Below, piece after piece: positions 1-8,204 of a stretch of DNA of 64,000 nt. The stretch spans positions 3,100,001 to 3,164,000 of the forward strand of contig NZ_CP021421.1 in assembly GCF_002201515.1 (NCBI RefSeq), in the 5' to 3' direction. This DNA comes from Muribaculum intestinale. Its GTDB lineage: Bacteria > Bacteroidota > Bacteroidia > Bacteroidales > Muribaculaceae. The translations under genes and the position numbers were made by a program. Every line of letters starts with the position of its first letter. Position 1 is the stretch's first letter. The notes below the pieces were generated by a model. That model saw only the letters and a program-made list of their open reading frames with translations, ran no database searches and had not been told where the DNA came from.

Positions 1-83
1 GCAAAAGTCCTTAATACTATAATATTTTGAAGTTTTGGTAATTTATTTTCAATTAACATAATGAAATGACATTATATTGATTT

Positions 84-115
84 CGTCCCGACTTGAAAGT
101 AATGTCGTCGGGACG
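84..115 (-). terminator. Hairpin at the end of the polysaccharide locus, possible terminator
   Basis: A perfect 9-bp inverted repeat (84-92 with 107-115, arm CGTCCCGAC) surrounds a 14-nt loop. It lies 19 nt beyond the stop of the truncated acyltransferase, so it could end the locus transcript. The minus-strand sequence after it is AT-rich but lacks a clean T run, so the terminator reading is only moderate. Nothing else was recognised in 1-134. Confidence 0.4.
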
Positions 116-134
116 AGGATGCACGAATTCAAAC

Positions 135-347
135 TCAAGCGTATAAAGTCAGCTTTTTGCCGGTCACTTTAGCAAACAGGTCAAAGCAGTATCCGCTCAT
201 AAACATGAACAATGGCATATGGAACGAATAAATAATCCGGAAAATCCACGAGTCCATCAGATTATAATTTTGGACAACATGCCCTAAGACAACGAGAAAG
301 ATTGCAAATCCTTTCAGGCAATCAATATAACCAAGCCTTTTTATCAT
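135..347 (-). pseudogene. Truncated acyltransferase-3 family membrane protein (N-terminal fragment)
   Basis: About 70 residues from the ATG at 347. They match the start of integral-membrane acyltransferases of the OafA/WecH type: a short cytosolic motif (RLGYIDCLKGFAIFLVVLGH, first helix with the family histidine) and a second helix ending in FHMPLFMFMSGY. Family members run to about 320-400 residues with roughly ten helices, but this frame stops at 135. The other two minus-strand frames of 1-134 show no recognisable continuation. The 17 extra residues of the longest open frame have no support; the internal ATG fits the family start. As last gene of the polysaccharide locus the intact version would acylate a sugar. 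Here it is probably a dead remnant left by recombination at the locus end. Confidence 0.6.
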
Positions 348-366
348 AGAATTTGTTAACTGGTGA

Positions 367-1176
367 TTAGCGGAGTAGCTTTTTATATATAAATCCACGC
401 AATGAATTAGGAACTATTCGTGTGGTAAATCGAATCGTAATGTTTACAACCATTTGTAACATATTTATATATCCGATTGCCCGTATGTGATTTTGGAATT
501 TTACTTCTTCCAATGCATGCTTTAGTCCACCTCGACGTTTAAACACATCTGAAGATGAGCGAAAAAGCAATAATGACTCTTGAATATTGTAAAATTTAGC
601 ACCATTTAATAGTAAACGTACCCAAAGATAATAATCTTCAAATAAAGGAAAATGCCGATATCCACCAGCAAATAAAATTGCACTTTTACGAAATACAGAT
701 GCAGGATGATTAATTGGACACCGTTTTTTCCCATATTTATAAATTTCAAATGGGAATTCAGGTATTTTCCTGGTAGAAACAATGTTCATAGGGTTACCCT
801 CAAATTCGTCAATCCAACAACTTACAACCTGCACATCAGGGTATGTGTTAAATATGTCTATCTGACTTTCAAAACGATTGGGAAGTGCAATATCATCAGT
901 ATCCATTCGTGCCACTATCTCATGTGAACAGTATTTCAACCCTTCATTAAGTGCATTACCTAACCCTCCATTTTCTTTAAGTGCTACACGTTTGATTTCA
1001 GCATGATTTAACTCAAATTCATCAAGTACAGAGTATAAATCTGTAGTAAGTGGACCGTCTTCTACAATAACAACTTCAGTAGGTGCTATTGTCTGGCTAA
1101 ATATGCTGTCGAGACTTTGACGCAGAAAGTCGGGCCGTTCTTTGGCGTAGAGCGACATCAAAACAGAAAATAACAT
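367..1176 (-). CDS. Family 2 glycosyltransferase
   Basis: A 269-residue GT-A fold glycosyltransferase with no signal peptide, likely acting on a lipid-linked sugar at the inner face of the cytoplasmic membrane. Residues 1-50 show the GT2 nucleotide-binding start (FSVLMSLY, later VVIVEDGP). Residues 91-95 (MDTDD) carry the metal-binding DxD motif, and GGLGNALNEGL around 70-80 is typical of the amylovoran-type GT2 subgroup. The C-terminal 60 residues are basic and hydrophobic, as in membrane-associated members. It is the last intact gene of the polysaccharide locus, 26 bp after the GT11 gene. Donor and acceptor sugars cannot be read from sequence. Its coding sequence is AT-rich like the rest of the cassette. 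Confidence 0.88.
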   Translation of the reverse strand: MLFSVLMSLYAKERPDFLRQSLDSIFSQTIAPTEVVIVEDGPLTTDLYSVLDEFELNHAEIKRVALKENGGLGNALNEGLKYCSHEIVARMDTDDIALPNRFESQIDIFNTYPDVQVVSCWIDEFEGNPMNIVSTRKIPEFPFEIYKYGKKRCPINHPASVFRKSAILFAGGYRHFPLFEDYYLWVRLLLNGAKFYNIQESLLLFRSSSDVFKRRGGLKHALEEVKFQNHIRAIGYINMLQMVVNITIRFTTRIVPNSLRGFIYKKLLR

Positions 1177-1202
1177 GAGATATAGAATCTATTATCAGTA
1201 AT

Positions 1203-2075
1203 TTAATTTATTTTGACTCTATTCCAAGAGTCGCATATTGGATTCTCCCCAATAGTATTATTTGTCCATTTATTAGGAGTAACCACTATTTTATTAGGAT
1301 TCTGATTTAGCCAAGCCCCCCACCATGAGAATGAAGAATTTGCAATAATATTATGGTTGCATTTAGACATTAAATGTATGTCTTGGAAACTATTGATGCC
1401 TGTATTCCAATCCACATATCTAATATCTACACCGCTTGGCAATAATACTGGAATATTTTTTTTACACCATTCCATGTCATTGGAAAATATACAGGCTATG
1501 TCTACAGCTTGTAATTGACTTGTGACGAATTCTATCGCATTTCTATAGTATTCTGAAGTACAAATATTTTGATATAATTTATTGCCGATATAATCACCCC
1601 GTCTGATATGAATAGATATACTTGACGTATTCGTTAAATCATTTAAAAGTTTATTGTTGTGTATATTATCATCTAATGGGAAAGAGAATACATCTAATAG
1701 AGACGGGCGAATCGATTTGAAAAATTTTTCATTCTGCCAATAACCTTCGTAGTATTTATATTTCGGATTATCCCAATCAGCATTTTTCAAATCAATGCAC
1801 ATTGAACGCCTTTGCGGTAAGATGCGGCTACCAATTTGCCATGTACGATAGTTGGGAAAAGGCCAAGCGACACTCGCTACATTTTTAAGGGTGGCAAATT
1901 CAACTGATAAATTAAATATATCTGCTACCTCAAAACCATTATGTAATCCATATCCATTGTAAGAAAAAATGTCGGCAAGTATACGTTCCTCAGGATATAG
2001 GTTTTGCAGTGATTTCAATAAGGCAAGTTGGAACATCTGGTTGCCGAGTCCACCTAAGAATTTTACTATTTTCAT
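1203..2075 (-). CDS. Alpha-1,2-fucosyltransferase (GT11)
   Basis: A 290-residue GT11 enzyme expected to move L-fucose from GDP-fucose to the 2-position of a terminal galactose. Evidence: the N-terminal GGLGNQMFQ motif (8-16), the GDP-fucose-binding HIRRGDY motif (156-162), and the conserved SSFSWWGAWLN segment near the C-terminus. The ATG at 2075 is chosen because it overlaps the TGA of the upstream GT6 gene as ATGA, indicating translational coupling; the longer frame would need a TTG at 2087. Pairing with GT6 mirrors E. coli O86, where a GT11 and a GT6 enzyme build a blood-group-B-like O antigen. Acceptor identity is inferred, not seen. Confidence 0.92.
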   Translation of the reverse strand: MKIVKFLGGLGNQMFQLALLKSLQNLYPEERILADIFSYNGYGLHNGFEVADIFNLSVEFATLKNVASVAWPFPNYRTWQIGSRILPQRRSMCIDLKNADWDNPKYKYYEGYWQNEKFFKSIRPSLLDVFSFPLDDNIHNNKLLNDLTNTSSISIHIRRGDYIGNKLYQNICTSEYYRNAIEFVTSQLQAVDIACIFSNDMEWCKKNIPVLLPSGVDIRYVDWNTGINSFQDIHLMSKCNHNIIANSSFSWWGAWLNQNPNKIVVTPNKWTNNTIGENPICDSWNRVKIN

Positions 2076-2866
2076 TTTAAATACCAAATAAGAGCATCTT
2101 TAATTATTAACGCACTTTTTTTTATCTTAGACCCATATGATGATGACCGGCCTTTATTGAAATATTGATCAATTTTCACCTTATCTCTAAATATAATTTT
2201 AGGTGTGAATTCGGGAGTTATCCATTCCTCCGGCATACAATATTCGGGGGATAGGATTTTACATGGATGGGCTCGAAAATATTTATTTATATGAGACTCA
2301 TCATGAACACGAGCTATTATTCCTGCATCATAATCTCTCCTTATATTTTGGGCAAGCGTTGAAATCATATTAAGATATGCTTTAGCTTCGCCTCCATTTA
2401 GTCCTCCCATATAATATAAATATGGTTGCTTTTCATATGGAGCAATATACGCAGCAGAATTCTTATTACGCTCGTATGGATAGAACATCGGATGCTTAAA
2501 TGGTTTACGTTTGCCTGGCCATTCTGCTCCAACTAATTTTTCAGAATTAGAGGGTAGTAGTTCAATTCCTACAGAGTCAACAAACAAAGCATTACTATTA
2601 AAAAAGAAAATATAGTCAAACTTTAGAAGTTTGTCTTTGATTGTCATAAATATTTCGAACCGCAAGAGTGAATCCAAAGGAAACCCCATACATTGCCGTT
2701 CTATAAGATGTACATTCTTTTGATTTGAAATCGATAAATCATCAGTAAATACAAAATACTCCTTATCTGCACGTCCTTTTAAGAATTTAGATTCACATGA
2801 TGAATAAAAATCATTAAAGAACTGATTATATTTTCCGGTACAGATGTACAAAATTGCTATTTTCAT
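2072..2866 (-). CDS. Family 6 glycosyltransferase (blood-group A/B transferase-like)
   Basis: 264 residues matching bacterial GT6 enzymes, homologues of vertebrate ABO and alpha-1,3-galactosyltransferases. They transfer alpha-GalNAc or alpha-Gal to O-3 of galactose, often fucosylated Gal. Motifs seen: MKIAILYICTGKY start; FFFNSNALF at about 88-96, where vertebrate enzymes have DxD and bacterial ones NxN (N90, N92); the GGLNGGE acceptor loop near 154-160; HDESHINKYF from H188; and KILSPEY near 203-209. Length fits bacterial members, which lack a membrane anchor and stem. It starts 3 bp after the polymerase gene and overlaps the next gene by ATGA. The NxN signature implies metal-independent catalysis by family knowledge. 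Donor specificity (GalNAc or Gal) cannot be decided here. Confidence 0.9.
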   Translation of the reverse strand: MKIAILYICTGKYNQFFNDFYSSCESKFLKGRADKEYFVFTDDLSISNQKNVHLIERQCMGFPLDSLLRFEIFMTIKDKLLKFDYIFFFNSNALFVDSVGIELLPSNSEKLVGAEWPGKRKPFKHPMFYPYERNKNSAAYIAPYEKQPYLYYMGGLNGGEAKAYLNMISTLAQNIRRDYDAGIIARVHDESHINKYFRAHPCKILSPEYCMPEEWITPEFTPKIIFRDKVKIDQYFNKGRSSSYGSKIKKSALIIKDALIWYLK

Positions 2867-2869
2867 ATG

Positions 2870-3964
2870 CTAATTAAAATTATAGAATAAGTATGGATAC
2901 ATTACATTCCAATCGTTTTTATACTCTAAAATCACAATAAAACGCAATAAAAATCCAATGATTATAAGATTAATATATTTAAGTCGAGTTTTACCGCTTG
3001 GGACTCTATTAATCAAGAGTATGCATAGAATAAAAATAAACGGATAAAAATACAGAGAGAAGCGTGTCATGATTGGGAATGTTATCGACGTCATATTGAA
3101 TATGACATTCAGGATTGTCATCCACCACAACAATGGCTCTTTTACCTTAAAAGAATATTTTCGTTGGATATAATAACAGAACCATAGTACTATTGCGGAA
3201 ATAACGGTATTAATAATTGCTGCCCACGCAACAGAATCGCGCGTCATTCCCTGCTCATAATATACCAAATCGGTTAATCCAAGCATTTCAAACACCTTAT
3301 CAATAAAAAAAGCAATGATTATGCCACCAATAAACGTAATAGAGATGAATTTACGATTCAATTCTACCTTCTGTAATATCAGCAATAGAAAAAATACTAT
3401 AGCAGAGCTATGTAACGTCGTTGCTATAATACCGCATAATATAAAAATAAATAATCGATGTTTTAATAATTGAAAATAAGCATAATATAATACGCATATG
3501 GCTATTCCTTGTCTCATGCCGGAGTATTCACTCTCTAAAACGCCGGCACATAACATCAGAAATACAACCAGACATATGCCATTCGTAAACTTGCGTATAA
3601 ATAAGATATTGGCAATTGTGACAATTAAACCTGAAATGAATATAATTCCGTATGCATTCCTCGTAATGAAATGCATTATCATATTTGCATAAATCTGAAA
3701 ACCGGGCTCAAATCTATCAAGTGCATTAACGTGCCAAATTCCATGAGACATGTGCTCTGCACTATGGCTCAAATCATCAAACCACTCAAAATATGCATGT
3801 GTGTCATTTAAAATAGTTATGTCTCGAAAACAGAAGAATATAAATAGAGCGAAGAAACAATATATCGCCTCAAATCCCATTTTAACTCGTGGGGAAAAAT
3901 TGGAATTTCTCACACAAACATGAACCCACCAAAAGGATATAACATAGAAAACAACTGACCACAT
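2870..3964 (-). CDS. EpsG/Wzy-like polysaccharide polymerase
   Basis: A 364-residue multi-pass membrane protein, about ten hydrophobic segments, matching the EpsG family of oligosaccharide polymerases. A cluster of charged and aromatic residues after the first helices (FRDITILNDTHAYFEWF) is typical of the family's first periplasmic loop, followed by a Gly/Ser-rich region with SGMRQGIAICVL, the family hallmark. The expected role is to polymerise flipped repeat units at the periplasmic face of the inner membrane (Wzy role), working with the flippase at 5939-7237. It lies between the beta-propeller gene and GT6 with gaps of 13 and 3 bp, so it is part of one transcript. The linkage formed is unknown. 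Confidence 0.85.
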   Translation of the reverse strand: MWSVVFYVISFWWVHVCVRNSNFSPRVKMGFEAIYCFFALFIFFCFRDITILNDTHAYFEWFDDLSHSAEHMSHGIWHVNALDRFEPGFQIYANMIMHFITRNAYGIIFISGLIVTIANILFIRKFTNGICLVVFLMLCAGVLESEYSGMRQGIAICVLYYAYFQLLKHRLFIFILCGIIATTLHSSAIVFFLLLILQKVELNRKFISITFIGGIIIAFFIDKVFEMLGLTDLVYYEQGMTRDSVAWAAIINTVISAIVLWFCYYIQRKYSFKVKEPLLWWMTILNVIFNMTSITFPIMTRFSLYFYPFIFILCILLINRVPSGKTRLKYINLIIIGFLLRFIVILEYKNDWNVMYPYLFYNFN

Positions 3965-3977
3965 TATCTTTGTGTAT

Positions 3978-5444
3978 TTACCTTTTAGTACAAATATCCA
4001 TTACATACATACCGCCGCTTTCGGTCATGTGATGAGTTCCTAACATGGTTTCACATATAGGATGATCGATTCTTTTCACTAAGCTCTCTTGATACTCATC
4101 ATCATTTAACTTTATAATTTCCATAATTGCAATGCCATGCCCATATTCACCAAAACTATTATCCTGAGCTACACGATAAATATGTCCGTCCTTTTCAAAA
4201 ATGCGGCCTCCGTTACGGGCGCATGAGCAGTCAATAACGATTGGAGAACATGGATGCTCCTTTATTTCATGCATCGCCAAAGAATCAATCTTAAACAGAG
4301 ATAATTTATAGCAATGTTCATCCGGTGATTTTGAAGCCTCGGATGTAAAAAGCCATTTATTCCCATTCTTATCACAGTAATAAACAGAGTCTGCCATATT
4401 TCGTCCTTGAAATGCCGTTGAGTATAATTCCCATTCATCTGGGAATTTAGTAGCTCGCCATATTTCAATGCATCTGTTTGCACTGCATTCCGGAATCATG
4501 TATATTTCACCATTTTCCTCAATCACATTCGGATATGACAGATGGTATGGTCGGATAAGAATATCCCGGACATTTACAATACGCTGGTCCTTGACCTCAC
4601 CAACAGAAATAATGCCTTTGCAAGTATCAAACGGATACCGTTCAAAGAACAGATACGTTACACCATTATTTGTGAACAAAAATGGGTCCGCCCAGAATTC
4701 ATTCTGAGGAATTTCAATCAGAGTGATATCCCTTAAATCAGAATGTAGAAATGGAGATTTACCTAATCCGACAGTCCAATGTTCATTATGTGATTTTATT
4801 AGTCGGCTCTTTACGATATTTATAGCCTTGACTGATAATTGTTTGTAGAATTCAAGATGGTATAATAGTTTTATCGACCAATTTAATTTAATAAAATTAC
4901 TTCCGGAACGATTATTCCCGTTATTATAAGAATACAGATAGTACTTTAATAAGTTTACACATTCATTTTGTGCGTTCAATAGATTTCTCAATGCGGAAAA
5001 TGTCCGGAGTATATGTATCTCAACTTCTGATATAGAATCAGCTTGCGAAATTTCAACTAACGATAATTTTATAGAAGGAAGAGACTTTACTATCTCCAAT
5101 TCGCCGATAGAGAGCAATGATGCAACATTATTTCCATTATACTGAAACTCTAATATTGTACAATCCTTATTATTATTCAGTACCTGCAGACCTGACATAG
5201 AGGAAAGATTAAGGATTCTGTCATCCTCAACACTCTCATTATTGGTTGCATGGATTATGTTAGGGACAATCTCTCCGCTACCTATAAGTTTATGCTCCAG
5301 TTTATAGGATAAAGGGATTCGAGGCTTTGGGGCAGTTATGTATTTAATCACATACTTTACCCCAGAATTACTCAGAAGACTGATTATCTGCAACTTCCAA
5401 TTTGGAAGCTCTGTTTTCTCCCAATAATTAAGAAGAATAATCAT
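3978..5444 (-). CDS. Polysaccharide-locus protein with C-terminal beta-propeller-like domain
   Basis: A 488-residue soluble protein. The C-terminal half (about 225-485) has repeated blade-like motifs (NEFWADPFLF, YLFFERYP, YPNVIEENGEIYMIPE, GRIFEKDGHIYRVAQDN) resembling the five-bladed propeller domain of GH43-like proteins and the domain named after glucosamine inositolphosphorylceramide transferase 1. In polysaccharide loci this domain is often joined to a formyltransferase-like N-terminus. Here residues 1-200 begin NYWEKTELPNWKLQIISLL, which could be a diverged formyltransferase lobe, but no catalytic Asn-His-Asp set was recognised. No signal peptide is evident. It lies 4 bp after the acetyltransferase gene and 13 bp before the polymerase. 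Its reaction is unknown; sugar modification is a guess from context. Confidence 0.7.
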   Translation of the reverse strand: MIILLNYWEKTELPNWKLQIISLLSNSGVKYVIKYITAPKPRIPLSYKLEHKLIGSGEIVPNIIHATNNESVEDDRILNLSSMSGLQVLNNNKDCTILEFQYNGNNVASLLSIGELEIVKSLPSIKLSLVEISQADSISEVEIHILRTFSALRNLLNAQNECVNLLKYYLYSYNNGNNRSGSNFIKLNWSIKLLYHLEFYKQLSVKAINIVKSRLIKSHNEHWTVGLGKSPFLHSDLRDITLIEIPQNEFWADPFLFTNNGVTYLFFERYPFDTCKGIISVGEVKDQRIVNVRDILIRPYHLSYPNVIEENGEIYMIPECSANRCIEIWRATKFPDEWELYSTAFQGRNMADSVYYCDKNGNKWLFTSEASKSPDEHCYKLSLFKIDSLAMHEIKEHPCSPIVIDCSCARNGGRIFEKDGHIYRVAQDNSFGEYGHGIAIMEIIKLNDDEYQESLVKRIDHPICETMLGTHHMTESGGMYVMDICTKR

Positions 5445-5448
5445 TATA

Positions 5449-5961
5449 TCAAATCTTTTCTGGAACTTCCTTTATCACTTTTGCAGGTTGTCCTGCAACA
5501 ATTGTATATGGAGGTACGTCTTTTGTCACAATTGAGTTGGCTCCTACGACACAACCTTTGCCAAGACGAACTCCCGGCATTATCATCGCTCGCATTCCAA
5601 TCTGTACATTATCTTCTATGTAGATATGATATTCTTTCATCGGAATATCATGTGTAGACATTCCTTGACAATATTTCTTAAGATCCCTACGATGTAATAG
5701 AATTAAGGATTCGGAACTAAAAAATACATTATTTCCAATATGTAATCTTTTAAGACTCGATACATCCAAATATATCCCGTAACCAATTAAGCATCCCTTA
5801 CCAATTTCAGCGCCTAACCATCGCCATGATATAGGTCTAAATTTACTCAGCATAAACGTCGGAAATAGGGGGAAATAGGATGAAAAATGCCAGATTGCAT
5901 ACAATACTGTTTCTCGATATAAATATTTAATTGCTTTCTTAATGAATTTTATTATACCCAT
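5449..5961 (-). CDS. Left-handed beta-helix sugar O-acetyltransferase (WcaF/LacA type)
   Basis: A 170-residue hexapeptide-repeat acyltransferase. The repeats are visible from about 50 on (IGKGCLIGYGIYLDV, LHIGNNVFFSS, IEDNVQIGMRAMIMPGVRLGKGCVVGANSIVTKDV), ending in the usual PPYTIVAGQPAKVIK. It most likely moves acetyl from acetyl-CoA to a sugar hydroxyl of the repeat unit, in the cytosol before export. The catalytic histidine is probably in STHDIPM (about 110). The start overlaps the flippase 3' end by 23 bp, so the two are translationally linked. Specificity cannot be told. Confidence 0.85.
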   Translation of the reverse strand: MGIIKFIKKAIKYLYRETVLYAIWHFSSYFPLFPTFMLSKFRPISWRWLGAEIGKGCLIGYGIYLDVSSLKRLHIGNNVFFSSESLILLHRRDLKKYCQGMSTHDIPMKEYHIYIEDNVQIGMRAMIMPGVRLGKGCVVGANSIVTKDVPPYTIVAGQPAKVIKEVPEKI

Positions 5962-7237
5962 ATTTTTGATATATAATTAAGAATAATAAACATAATAGAC
6001 TTGCTATCAGATACGACAAATTATAGTAGAATGCAGCCTTCTCTTTTAATGTAGAGATAAATAACCACGCAAGAATAAGCGTGAATACATCCCTGGAGAG
6101 TCTAATCGCAAACAATTGCCATGTGCGTCCTGTTGCAATGTATTCCTGTACAAACACTTGAATAAGGCATCTTATTACTGTTGCAGCTATTGCAACGTTC
6201 AATACCAGCCCAAGTCCTTTAAAATTTTCACCATAAAATGAAAGAATCAACGGTGTTGCAATTAGTATAGCGATGAATGGCAATGTCGTGCATATAAAAT
6301 TAATCAGTAGCATTCGTTTTAGCTTACTGCTGTGTTCCGACATTTGTTCTGTGACGGATAAGTGTGACAGCATCACATTTTGCAGCACACTTGGGATAAA
6401 CAATATAGCAGCAGCCCATTGAGTAGCAGCTGAATTTAATCCAACTTCTCCATAATCTGACATTTTTATGAGAATCAACATCCCGGCCCAATACGATACA
6501 GTATATAAACTCTCTTGAAGAGCAATTGGGAATGAGAACTTTGCAAGAGATTTTGCTACAGTCAAATCAAACCAGTGTTCGATTGGCTCATAATTCTGTG
6601 TTTGTTGACGTATTAAACGCCAATTTAATAGACTATTCAACACATTTGTAATCAATAGGCTAAATATTGCCCCCTGTAGTCCATAGTAATAAGTTAGAAA
6701 CAATGTGAATAGCAATGTCAAGATTCCTACAACTCCATTGATTTTGGCTAATTCTCTAAACTGTTTAAATCCGGCTATTACACCTATTTGAAATGTGCAT
6801 AATGCATTAAAAACAATCGTAATAGCTGTCAGCCGCATTATTTTTACCTCTTCCGGAATCTCAAGATATGTACAAAGTTGAGGTGCAAATATCGTTAGAG
6901 CAATAGCCATAATTCCACTAAACGATAAAGAAATAATATAGCCGGCATTAATAACCTGTAATGTTAAAGAACCATTATTATAATACTTGGATATATATCT
7001 GGTTGCGGAAAAACCAAGACCAAATGTCGAAAATACAGCTATATATAATAGAGCATTTCGAATGACTCCATATTCTCCATACATATCCTTTCCAAGCCAT
7101 CTGGCAATAATGACAGCAGCAGCTAAAGCAGCTCCTTTATTTATTACATTACCACATATTGCCCAGAACGAATCTTTGAATAGTCGACTGCTTTTCAGAC
7201 GAACATATGCTTTATTTTTCGATAGATGTAGCGCCAT
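5939..7237 (-). CDS. Wzx-like oligosaccharide flippase
   Basis: A 432-residue polytopic membrane protein of the MATE/MVF superfamily (polysaccharide biosynthesis, RfbX-like). The N-terminal motif FKDSFWAICGNVINKGAALA and the following helix with ARWLGKDMYGEYGVIRN are characteristic, and there are about 12-14 hydrophobic segments. It should flip undecaprenyl-diphosphate-linked repeat units across the inner membrane for the polymerase encoded downstream. It is the first gene of the AT-rich cassette: base composition changes sharply just upstream, at about 7240. It follows the 317-residue membrane protein gene by 13 bp. Confidence 0.9.
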   Translation of the reverse strand: MALHLSKNKAYVRLKSSRLFKDSFWAICGNVINKGAALAAAVIIARWLGKDMYGEYGVIRNALLYIAVFSTFGLGFSATRYISKYYNNGSLTLQVINAGYIISLSFSGIMAIALTIFAPQLCTYLEIPEEVKIMRLTAITIVFNALCTFQIGVIAGFKQFRELAKINGVVGILTLLFTLFLTYYYGLQGAIFSLLITNVLNSLLNWRLIRQQTQNYEPIEHWFDLTVAKSLAKFSFPIALQESLYTVSYWAGMLILIKMSDYGEVGLNSAATQWAAAILFIPSVLQNVMLSHLSVTEQMSEHSSKLKRMLLINFICTTLPFIAILIATPLILSFYGENFKGLGLVLNVAIAATVIRCLIQVFVQEYIATGRTWQLFAIRLSRDVFTLILAWLFISTLKEKAAFYYNLSYLIASLLCLLFLIIYQKYGYNKIH

Positions 7238-7250
7238 TGACTTTGCGGCT

Positions 7251-8204
7251 TTACAGTTCGTTGAGATTGAAGTAGAGGATGGTGAGGTAAGGGGTGTTGC
7301 TGAGGGTAATAGGGCGGTTACGGCGACGGAGTCGGATACGAGAGAGGAATCTGGATTTATTGTTGTCGCGGAATACCACTACATAGTAGACATGGTTGCC
7401 GGCAGATTGCATATTTTCAAACATCATGGAGATAGTCTGGCGGAAGCGAGATATGCGCATTTCAACAAATGATGGGCTAGCCGGTGTAATACCCACTTCT
7501 ATAAAGGTATATTTGCCTAATGGTGACTCAGACACTGCGTCGAACATCAGTGTCATATCATTGACACTGAGCTTATAGTCGCGCATAATGTCGCCAAGCC
7601 CAAGCATGTCGCGCACTTTCTCGATGGCTTTTGCCTCTATCTCGCTGATTTCATGTCGTGTAATGGTCTGTCTTTGAGTGGTACCGTCGGGCGATGTGCC
7701 TTTTGCCGTATCGGAAGATTCCGTGGTTTTATCATCCTCAGATGGTGTGTCATCATTGGAGGCACTCCCTTTTTCATTCTCTGATTCGGCGGCTTCTTCT
7801 GCTTCAATCTGCTCTATGGCTTGTTTTTGCAACACCTCTTCGGGGGTAGCCTTCTCAAGCATCTTTGATGTCAATTCCTGAATGCGTCGGTTGCTGTCGT
7901 CGGCCACATTTTTGAGTGATTTGAGTTTGCTGAGGCTTCGTTTGATGCCGTGGGCTACATCCTGCATGGAGCCAAGGTTGGCCGAGGTGCTGAATGTGGC
8001 ATATAGAGATACTACAATCGATACTACGGCGAGAACTATGGAAACGATGGCGGAGGCAAACGAGACGTTGTCCATCGCCGCATCGCTCACGCTCTCTTTG
8101 CTCAGACAGATTATGACGCAGAAGAGTATCGTAAGGAGTATCCCAATTATGTATACGAGATGCCACCAGTGAATCATCCCTCTTTTTTTGTCGTTTGTTC
8201 TCAT
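7251..8204 (-). CDS. Unrecognised two-helix membrane protein between regulator and polysaccharide genes
   Basis: 317 residues, family not recognised. Two membrane helices are clear (about 15-34 and 49-70), with a short extracytoplasmic loop. Next comes a heptad-like coiled-coil stretch (about 78-130), a low-complexity acidic/Ser-Thr linker (about 130-180, with SENEKGSASNDDTPSED), and a C-terminal globular domain of about 130 residues. The start codon shares one base with the preceding stop (TGATG at 8202-8206), so translation is coupled. The gene is GC-rich, like the regulator and unlike the cassette downstream. Its position, where many loci carry export or chain-length genes, suggests a membrane-linked accessory function, but it lacks Wzz or Wzc motifs (no Walker A, no Pro-rich second helix). 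A7 in codons 5-8 is a minor slippage-prone run. Confidence 0.7.
   Translation of the reverse strand: MRTNDKKRGMIHWWHLVYIIGILLTILFCVIICLSKESVSDAAMDNVSFASAIVSIVLAVVSIVVSLYATFSTSANLGSMQDVAHGIKRSLSKLKSLKNVADDSNRRIQELTSKMLEKATPEEVLQKQAIEQIEAEEAAESENEKGSASNDDTPSEDDKTTESSDTAKGTSPDGTTQRQTITRHEISEIEAKAIEKVRDMLGLGDIMRDYKLSVNDMTLMFDAVSESPLGKYTFIEVGITPASPSFVEMRISRFRQTISMMFENMQSAGNHVYYVVVFRDNNKSRFLSRIRLRRRNRPITLSNTPYLTILYFNLNEL

Noticed and set aside
84..115. Recombination (att-like) or invertible-promoter site at the left-end hairpin
   Set aside because: No second copy of the arm was noticed upstream of the locus and no promoter lies inside; a terminator is the simpler reading.
7678..7881. Ser-rich plus-strand frame opposite the membrane-protein gene
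   Set aside because: Antisense shadow of the low-complexity acidic linker.
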